Assembly: GCA_963556145.1 (NCBI GenBank)
Contig: OY744462.1
Coordinates: forward strand, 6,386,001 to 6,450,000
DNA length: 64,000 bases
Origin: Hygrocybe punicea
Taxonomy: Eukaryota; Basidiomycota; Agaricomycetes; Agaricales; Hygrophoraceae
Direction: 5' to 3'
Positions 56,319 through 64,000 of this stretch are shown in pieces. The position numbers and the translations under genes were made by a program. Each line of letters opens with the position of its first letter. Within the stretch, counting starts at the first letter, position 1. The notes under the pieces are model-generated. The model searched no databases. It saw nothing but the letters and a program-made list of their open reading frames with translations, and was not told where the DNA came from.

Positions 56319-57816
56319 ATGGTTTGGCTGCCAACTTCCGATTTCTGGGTGTATTTGACTTGTCTGCTTCACTGCTTCACTTTTCCATACAGCTCTGTGC
56401 AAGAATCTGTCTTTGGAAAGCGTACGTTCACTGAACTCTCGAATGACCAGATTGCCGTCTTGGTCTCATCTTCCGATCCTGTCGTGAATTTGGATCCCTC
56501 AAATCCGTCTTCCCATCTATCCAAAATTCTCATTCCCCGAGCTCGTAGGTTCAATTTGCGCTCATGCATCCAATCTCCTGATAGTTTAACCTGCAGCGGA
56601 CACCGAAAATAACACCATCGTCAGAAACTATATTATTTCCACGATGAAAGCACTGGACTGGCATATAGAAGAGGACAGTTTCACTGATAGTACACCAATT
56701 GGACTTAAACGATTCACAAATGTCATCGCAACTAAGGACCCAACTGCATCCCGACGCGTTATCCTGTCCGCCCACTTTGATAGCAAATATTTTCCCACGT
56801 ACCCGCAGAACCAAGTGCGTATGTCTTCGTATTCGTCTGGGTTCGGTCCCTCGTCGCATTATATTGTATCTGAGTTGGTACTAGCTCTTCATGCTAAATG
56901 ACATTAGTTTTTAGGTGCCACAGATTCTGCAGCGTCTTGTGCGATGATGCTTGACCTCGCTGAGACTCTCAACCCTCTACTTGATCGTCGGAAGGAACAT
57001 TTGGAGGATGGGCTCGAAGAGGACGAAGGTTTTCTAGAGACCACTCTACAGCTTGTATTCTTTGATGGGGAAGAAGCGTTTCAACAATGGACAGACACAG
57101 ATTCAATATACGGAGCAAGGTTTACTGTTTTTCTTGTTGATAGAGGACTCCGTGGACCTGACGTTCTACCAGGCACCTGGCGAAGAAATGGGCGACGACC
57201 TACGCCTCACCCAACACCAAGCGGCGGCTGATGGCATCTTCCGGGGTAACGGAAATATCCACCATCGAGCACCTCATTTTACTCGATCTTCTCGGTGCCC
57301 CAAATCCCAAGATACAATCGTACTTCATTGATACTGCCTGGCTATTTGACGCAATGGCTTCTTCTGAACGCAGACTCGCGGAAAGTGGTGCTTTTGACCA
57401 TGGGGAGGATGAGAATATTGCGGCAACATACAGCTTCTTTTTACCCCGACGAGGTTTGCAAAGGAATCTTGCGTATATCGGCGACGACCACGTGCCATTT
57501 TTGCAGCACGGTGTTAGTGTGCTACATATTATTGCGTTACCGTTCCCGACGGTGTGGCATACGTCGAAGGTCAGTAGGTGTCAATTTCCACAATCATTAA
57601 TGAGTTAAAGGAAATACGATTCATTAGGATGATGCGTCGGCTTTGGACATCCCAACAATGCGTAAATGGAGTCTCATTCTGCGTGTATTCATGGCTGAAT
57701 ACCTCAACCTTGAGCCCGAGCCAACAAAATCACAGCCAGGTTCCGCCAGGGCAGTACGGAGATCACATGCTGAGCTTGTGAGACCACAACGTTTATTGCT
57801 TAATTCGTTTGCCTGA
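56319..57816 (+). CDS. Glutaminyl-peptide cyclotransferase-like protein (M28 family), secreted
   Basis: Five exons (56319-56544, 56597-56814, 56908-57119, 57173-57569, 57628-57816) give 413 residues. The first 25-28 residues ([15 protein letters not shown]) form a signal peptide, so it acts in the secretory pathway or outside the cell. The zinc and catalytic residues of glutaminyl cyclases are in place: His135 in SAHFDSK, Asp154 in [10 protein letters not shown], Glu203 and Glu204 in FFDGEEAF, Asp in [10 protein letters not shown], Asp in [10 protein letters not shown] and the zinc His in HGVSVLHII. This enzyme class converts N-terminal Gln to pyroglutamate; it shares its fold with M28 aminopeptidases. 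Length fits the family. The C-terminal stop assumes no further intron after AEL; a stop 36 bp earlier would need one. Confidence 0.85.
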
Positions 57817-58152
57817 TCTGCGTTCAGTAGATGCCCATGTATCATGTCGAGCACATGTAGTAAATTCGTGGTCAAAGTATATTATTCGCCGGCCCAGGGT
57901 AACAATAATTTTACATGCTCAAAAGCCGAAATTCTCGGGACAAAGAGTTGACCACATGCTAGGAAGAGAGGACACGATGGAGAGAAACATGCGAGTTGGT
58001 CTGAGTGCTAATGCTGAGGAAATTTTTAACCTAGAATGTTAGACTAAGACAGGAGTAAGGCTTTATAATGTTTGATGAGTGCAGTAGCATCGGTGGCAAT
58101 CTATATGTAACGTCAATACAATATGTGCAAGGTTATTGACATCCAAGGATTA
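57817..58152. other. Intergenic region between convergent genes
   Basis: No coding exon seen. It must hold the 3' ends and polyadenylation signals of both flanking genes. AATAATTTTAC-type AT-rich sequence lies at 57900. Confidence 0.4.
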
Positions 58153-59087
58153 TTAGCGTACACTTTCTTCTTCCAAGCATTGATCCAAATGAGCTTTCGC
58201 GCTTTTCAAAATCCTTTTGCGCGACCTTTCGCGTTCAGCAGGATGCAGTTGAACTTGAAATCGATAATAAATTAGGGAGTCACCATGACGAGCGGGAAAT
58301 AGCGAGTGTCTTACGCATGGCACAAGCATCGTCGATTTTCTCCGCCCTTCGGGGGAATAAATCGTCAACTAAGGGGCGATACAAAGAGAGCAAGGATTGG
58401 AAAGATTTCTTAACATAGCACATTGAGTCTTGGGCAGATTAACGCAACATACAGCCACATACGTCCTGAGCGTCCAACAGCGGCATCACATCCTTGAGAT
58501 GCTTTTCGTAAGGCATCTCTTGGCTTTTCAACTGTACGATCTTTGCTTTTGCTTCTTCGCTAGGGCCAATCCAGCTTTCAGAAATGGGAGGAAACAAACT
58601 ATACATACATGTATGCACTACCCACTCTTACAAGATGATTTCCGCGTTTTCGAGCTTGTGAGTATAGTTCGTTTTTCTGGATTTGAAAGGCTGCTGAACG
58701 AGTGGCTGCTCTCTTAGCCCTCTGTTCTGAGAAATCAAATTCGTTAGCAAGTTCCAATTGTTTCATTCAGTTTGCGATTTACTTTGGTAGACTTTGATCA
58801 CGTTAAATACACCACTGTAACCAGAACAGGGAGTGACATACAGCCGCAACGATGAATGTTGCGAATCTCACAATTCTTCGATGCCGCCCTCCGCCACTTC
58901 TTGATCCTCCTCTTCGTTTTGAACATCATCGAACAGGTTTTCGTCAGTCACAAAGCTGACATGGGCAGAACGAGGTTTAGCACTCCGGCTGGCCGGTTTG
59001 GCGTTTGCCTTGCTTGAGACTGCCAGAGTAATAGGAACGAATGGGCGGCGAGGAATATACAGCACACGCACTTGGTTTCTTGGGCAT
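58153..59087 (-). CDS. Unidentified protein with basic N-terminus, multi-exon
   Basis: On the minus strand: exon 1 59087-59072 (MPKKP), exon 2 from 59019 (ISSKANAKPASRSAKPRSAH, then FVTDENLFDDVQNEEEDQEV to GGIEEL), a short exon (FGVFNVIKVYQ, about 58810-58775), KQRAKRAATRSAAFQIQKNE (about 58720-58640), an exon with WIGPSEEAKAKIVQLKSQEM and HLKDVMPLLDAQD (about 58580-58470), KSFQSLLSLYRPLVDDLFPR with AEKIDDACAM, and LQLHPAERERSRKRILKSAK to EESVR (stop at 58153). One junction, between KKNELYSQARK-type sequence and the WIGPSEE exon, was not resolved in phase. The protein is basic at both ends and acidic in between, mostly helical in appearance. I do not recognise the family. Its start lies 90 bp from the Stt4-like gene start, so the two may share a promoter. 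Confidence 0.6.
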
Positions 59088-59176
59088 GGCCGTCTTATAA
59101 GGTACTTTGCACACAGCTACAAACAACACTGGTTACACTATTACGTCAAAACACCGTGAACAAGCCAGCCCGGGCC
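59088..59176. promoter_or_regulatory. Short divergent promoter region
   Basis: Only 89 bp lie between the start codons of the unidentified gene (minus) and the phosphatidylinositol 4-kinase (plus), so the two promoters must overlap. Confidence 0.45.
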
Positions 59177-62100
59177 ATGGATTGGTGAGCTTTGATGCAA
59201 TTCACCGTTCGCAGAACCACTAATTTTCTTCAGCCTTGAATTGAACATCCACCAACGAATATTATCTGACATAGCATCCAATGTCGGAGACACCAAGGAC
59301 GATTTGGATTACTCCAGGGATCTCATTGCTGCCAAAGTTCAAACGCGCGCGAGCATTGACCAGAACGACGAACCCGGATCGGCAGAACAATTGCAGCAAA
59401 GAGTGTTTATGGTACGTGTATAAGCCCTGTTCATATCGTCCTCGAGCTCAACTCAAGTAGCCGGCATCTCGAGTGCATTGCAATATCGCCTTCGGAGAGC
59501 TTGTCATGAGCTTTCCAAATTCGCACATAGACAGCACAATTAACACCGTTGTGCCTGTACTTTTGGATATTCTCAGAGACGTGCCATATATTGAATTCGA
59601 CGACAGCCTTTCTTGGGAAGGTAACTTCGTTAATTTAATTCATGCTGGTCGAGAATTCAATACATGGCGACAGAATGGGCACTTCCGGATCAACTTGTTT
59701 TTTCGACGGTCTCCGCTCTGCTTCGTATATCGAACACGTATCCTCAGTACCGGGAATCTTCGGCTACTGCAATCAATTGCTTCATCTCGTTAGCCGCTGA
59801 AAAAATAAGGACAGAAACATGTGAGTGTTTAAATGTTCAATTGCCTCCCTCACCTAACGATACCACCCGCCGCACAGCTCTCTATGTCCTGACTCAGTTG
59901 ACCCCTGCCATTCACGGTCTTTACCGTGCCATTATTTCAACATCATTTCCATGGACGTCAACGCAATGGCAGAAACTCTCCGCCCAATTCAATGCTCTCT
60001 GCGCACCCGATGTCGTTGACCTTCTCAATGACCTTTTAGCTGACATTCTTCAAGCGGAAGAAGCGAACCCCGAAACACGTCAATTCACGCACACCTTTGT
60101 GGCCCGTTATGTTTCGCGTGGTCGTCCCCTCAGTGGATATTTTATTGTTTGCTGCGTCATGGAAACACAATGGACTGTGCTGGCTCAAGCTTTAGCACCG
60201 TCGCCGACCTCTAACTCTGGTAACATCGTTGAGGCAGCAGCAGCCAATAACGCGTGGTTGTGTCTAATGCGTCAGGCCGCAGTAAACTTGGACATCGCTG
60301 AAGATCAAACTCTGGAGATTTTAAAGAATACTGTCAAGTATGCCATGCAATGTTTCACCGACCTCCATGTACAGCTAGAGGAGATGGATTCTGACCCTTC
60401 TCTCGACACCTATGCTTGGGAAACTCTATCGGAAAGTTTGGTATGCAACTTATTTCCTTCAGGGAGTCCATCTTGATGCTTATCAATGTAGAAATTGGCT
60501 TCCGTCTGTTCTGTTGCCCAACGAGAACTTGATAAAAACCTATATTCTCGCCTCCGCCTGCTGCTTAGCAACGAGTCTCCTATCTTTGATAACCTCGTTC
60601 ACGAAGCGGCTCTCAAAGCACTCACGGTTCTGGTCCAAAAGTATGTTGGTCCTAATTTCTAGCGTTGGCCTTTCACGTAGATCTCGTCGTCAGCTTTCCG
60701 GACATCGCACCCACGATGGCAAGTCATCTCCGTCGTTTTGTTACCTCGCCTCTACCTATTTTCGAGTTCCAATTTGCTTCTGAAACTCGAGCTTCTCCGC
60801 CTTTGGCCTCTGCAGCGAAATGTCTTGCACTGTGCATCAAGGTAATCGTTTCGCCCATCGCATCAGTTCTGCCAATCAATATTCTTTCTCCAGTTGGCTC
60901 CCGGCGACGATATCATCATGTCATACATGTACTCTCTACTCAACTACATCGCGGCTACAAGCAAAGAACTCTACGAGAGCTCCAGCAGTTCGCAGCTGAT
61001 GAATAACCCTCTTTATTCGGGATCAGACCACTCTACCTTGCAATCGGTCGAGTTCGGCTTGCGCGGACTGTCAGAGGATGAGAAACGACTTGTTGGAATA
61101 AGCACAATATCTGTTGTCACACGGCTTGCGCTTGAGTTCCGCATGGAAGAGGTGGCATTTGACACTGATTATCGTTGTCGACGTACTGAACATCTACAGG
61201 TTACTCGACTTACTATTTCCATGCTCTTGCAACGACTTAGGTCGGCGGAACCAACCGTTGAAGCTGCAATTGCGTACAATCTTGTAGATTTGGCTTTGTT
61301 TGCGCCGGAAAACGCATTCAATGATATTATTCGTGGATTTTCAACCATCAATCGTTCCGCCAATCCTGACGATCCAAGATATTCGAATAACATGGTGCAT
61401 TGTTATTCCTCTCATTTTGTCTTTGAGCTGCTTAAATCAAGTTATGTTCGAAGGTTCTTGCCGCTCAGACCAGGCTAGCTCAAGAACTGCATCGACGACC
61501 AGAACTCTACGAGATCTACCTCGTAGAATTGCTCACGCTCTTTGCTGATAAAGGTGTTGCGATCCAAAACATTGCGATCGCAAATGAACATGTCAAAGTA
61601 AGTCTCTATGAGATCTTTTTTATTACTACTCAATCTGTGGTGGTCAGACCGAGGATATGATCGAGCAGCTAGCTTCTTTACTTCTTCCAATCGATGCACT
61701 TCTAGCGCATAGCGACTTCGATTTACAATCAAGTGCCTCGGGGATAGTAGCACTTTTCCGGAACATGTGGTTCTTATGTGTGCTTTTCCACTTTACCACT
61801 GATAACAAGCAAGAGACGGCTATGGAATGGCAGCAACCTGCATTGGCACGTATTGCCGCAAAGACACCACCTATGATTTTAGAGGAGGCGTATGATTCCA
61901 TAGCCAGTGATCTACAATACAATTCCGTCATCCGTCAAGAATACGCGCGCACTGTAAGCCTTGGGTTTCAACATCGCTTCTTTGTTCCTGACTTGATCTG
62001 TTAAGGTCGTGTCCAAACATCGTATCTCATTAACGAGACATATCTCTATACGAGCAGGCGACATCCGCCTTTTGTCTTCGGGTCAAGTCATATTTTTGCT

Positions 62101-64000
62101 CACTATGCATGATCTCGAGAGCATGCGTTCTGCCGCGGGATTGACGTCCTCACTGGTATCGTACTTTACCAATGCTGGCCTCAACAACGATCTCGGCCTC
62201 AGTGCATGCATGGAGTCAATTGCAGAAAAGGTGGGTTTAGTTCATTGTAATTAAAGACTTATGTACATATGACGGTTTTCTAGGTTATTCGTGGTTGCGT
62301 GAATGACCTAAATGCACAAGCTGCGGCACAAGTTTTGCCTGAAGCTTTACCTATGGAACTTCGTACTCTTTTGGTGTGCAGTACCCATCGTATCGCAAAA
62401 GCTCGGGACTTGGCGTCTAAATTTCTTAATCGGTTAATAACATCATTCCCGTCACTCATGTGCGATCCACCCCTAGTTTTTGCCATCCTCGAGGTCCTCA
62501 CGTTACTTGGCCGAGCATGTGAGAATGAGTTCACAGACGAGGTACGTCCCACTATTTCGAAATATCTTTGCTAATCTGCTGATTGTTCCCATGTGGAACG
62601 ACGGCGCTGTTGGATTGTAGTATAATCCTGTCTATGAGTTTTATTCAGTCCGGACAGGCATCACCTTACAGCTTCCCGATAGCTATCGAGTCCGTAACGA
62701 AATATTGGGTCTATTGCACCGAAATGCGAATAATTGGTTCGAACTGGCATTGGGTCGTGCTCCTATCGAACTGCAATCTACACTACAGGTTTGTTCACGT
62801 GTGAATCATAAGACCTCCTAATGTATTTGATTCACAGAAATATCTGGCTGTGAATCAATCGCTGTCTGGGACTGATACTGCCGAGCTGGGTGCATCCGTT
62901 GCAGAACAATTTGGAAAAGCCATTGGCCCGGTTCAACGCCAATTAAGTATGAATGTTCAAGTTTTTCCCCTTCAGTTCTGACTGATCGATCGTTCTGCTA
63001 GTTTCGCTTTCCGCTTTCTCGGGATGGAAATTCGACCGTGCGAAGATATTGGCGAGTCAGATCGCTAGCAAAGGGTATTTCGCGGGCGAGGCGGCCGGAA
63101 TACGATTGGCGAGTCACGAAGGTCGCGTCATCAGTTTCCTCACCATGACCAGAGTTTGATTATTTGACATACAGGCGCAGATCGACTGGAGAAACATCTA
63201 GCTCCATCTACGGAAATACACGCATTAAAGGGCAAAATGTCTAATATCATTGAAGAGATTCGAGGGAAGAATAGCAACCTGACCGTCCAGGATTTGAAGC
63301 GCCTGTTGTTTCGATGTGCAGCGACACTGATATCTCTTGACAAGGTCAGTGAGTATTATTTCACTGAGGCCTATTCTGATGGCTTGAATCTAGTGTGAAT
63401 ATGAGCTACTTCATTACCTGGTTGTTTTACCTGTGGAAGTTGGTACACCCTCGGCTATCTCTGCCGGAATTGAAGTGTGGACTTGGGTGATCTCGGAAAG
63501 GGCAGAAATGGAGGTGGCACTTATGGCCGAAGTCTTGACAGCATGGTCTGACACTATTAAGCATGAAGGAGGCATGTTTTCGACGTCCCTGAAGTAAGCA
63601 TTCCTCGATGGTGGATAGTGTCATTTTTGGATTAAATTTGGGTATTTAGCTACGATGATCCTTTCTACCACACAATCGGTTACAGCCCTACAGACAAAGA
63701 AGTCATCGATCGCGCGAAGACGAACGCTCGTCGCCTTCTCATACCTCATTCTCTTGTCCTGCAAATGCTATTGAGCCGCCTGCAGGCTGCCAGATATCGT
63801 CGACAAGGTGTCATGCTCTTGATACAACGCCTAGTATTACGTTCCGCTCGAGCTCACCGATCTCAAAGGTACGTACTCGTGTTTTGTCATGACATAACTG
63901 ATCAGTGTATAGCACACATGCCCTGGCCCGTGAAGCGAGATTTTCATTTCTCCTATTTGGATTCGAGACGTTGAAAAGTTCACATCTCGATTCATACTGT
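59177..64000 (+). CDS. STT4: Phosphatidylinositol 4-kinase, Stt4/PI4KA type, N-terminal part (runs off window)
   Basis: A multi-exon gene starting ATGGATTG (59177-59184), then exon 2 59234-59411 (LNIHQRILSDIASNVG), exon 3 59461-59620, exon 4 from 59674, and many more small exons to the window end, all with GT-AG introns of about 50 bp. The long alpha-helical repeat region (VVDLLNDLLADILQAEEANP, EVAFDTDYRCRRTEHLQVTR, AIAYNLVDLALFAPENAFND) and the segment FYHTIGYSPTDKEVIDRAKT with LQMLLSRLQAARYRRQGVML match the N-terminal half of fungal Stt4. Stt4 makes PI4P at the plasma membrane together with Efr3 and Ypp1 and is essential in yeast. The lipid kinase domain lies beyond the window, so identity rests on the N-terminal region. 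No stop or frameshift seen. There is no room for a second gene downstream. Confidence 0.75.

Overview
The window is nuclear DNA of a filamentous fungus, most likely an Agaricomycete (Basidiomycota). Genes have many short introns of about 50-65 bp with GT-AG ends. The transposons are of types I know from Agaricomycetes: KDZ transposases with a CxC2 cysteine cluster, a Helitron, BED-finger hAT elements, a Crypton-like tyrosine recombinase and a fungal rve integrase. No bacterial features (operons, Shine-Dalgarno sites, CRISPR) were seen. All exon models were read by eye from frame and splice signals.

About 85% of the window (1 to about 55 kb) is a transposon graveyard. At 0.75-4.4 kb a gene with a SAP DNA-binding domain (plus strand) converges on an apparently intact tyrosine recombinase (minus strand); together they look like one Crypton-type element, next to a broken piece of a cyclin gene. 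At 6-12 kb lie a GC-rich minisatellite, a large foldback element, a zinc-finger fragment, the N-terminal half of a decayed KDZ transposase, a 56-bp minisatellite and a near-perfect palindromic MITE. At 12.8-14.9 kb a 2.06-kb element with terminal inverted repeats (TIRs) carries intron-containing pieces of an aldehyde dehydrogenase gene. At 16.4-25.2 kb are a Tc1 fragment, a probable LTR, a decayed Helitron and a solo LTR. At 27-33 kb a hAT transposase gene is split by a solo LTR and by a small LTR element, which itself holds a MITE. At 35.7-39.5 kb a KDZ gene is split by a MITE and a solo LTR. At 41.6-48.3 kb several solo LTRs surround an adenosine kinase pseudogene. At 50.4-52.1 kb is an intact DDE integrase gene.

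From about 55.3 kb the character changes to a compact, repeat-free host segment: an APH-family phosphotransferase (minus), a secreted glutaminyl cyclase-like M28 protein (plus), an unidentified conserved-looking protein (minus) and the 5' part of a phosphatidylinositol 4-kinase of the Stt4/PI4KA type (plus), which runs off the window. No tRNA or rRNA gene was recognised.

The strongest evidence here is target-site duplications and nesting, which fix many element boundaries exactly. Several MITEs have perfect 8-bp duplications (11632-12073, 36033-36839, 40181-40559, 54135-54709), and two 1.65-kb LTR-like units have perfect 5-bp duplications. A 54-bp palindrome recurs five times in four different places and does not match a feature I know.
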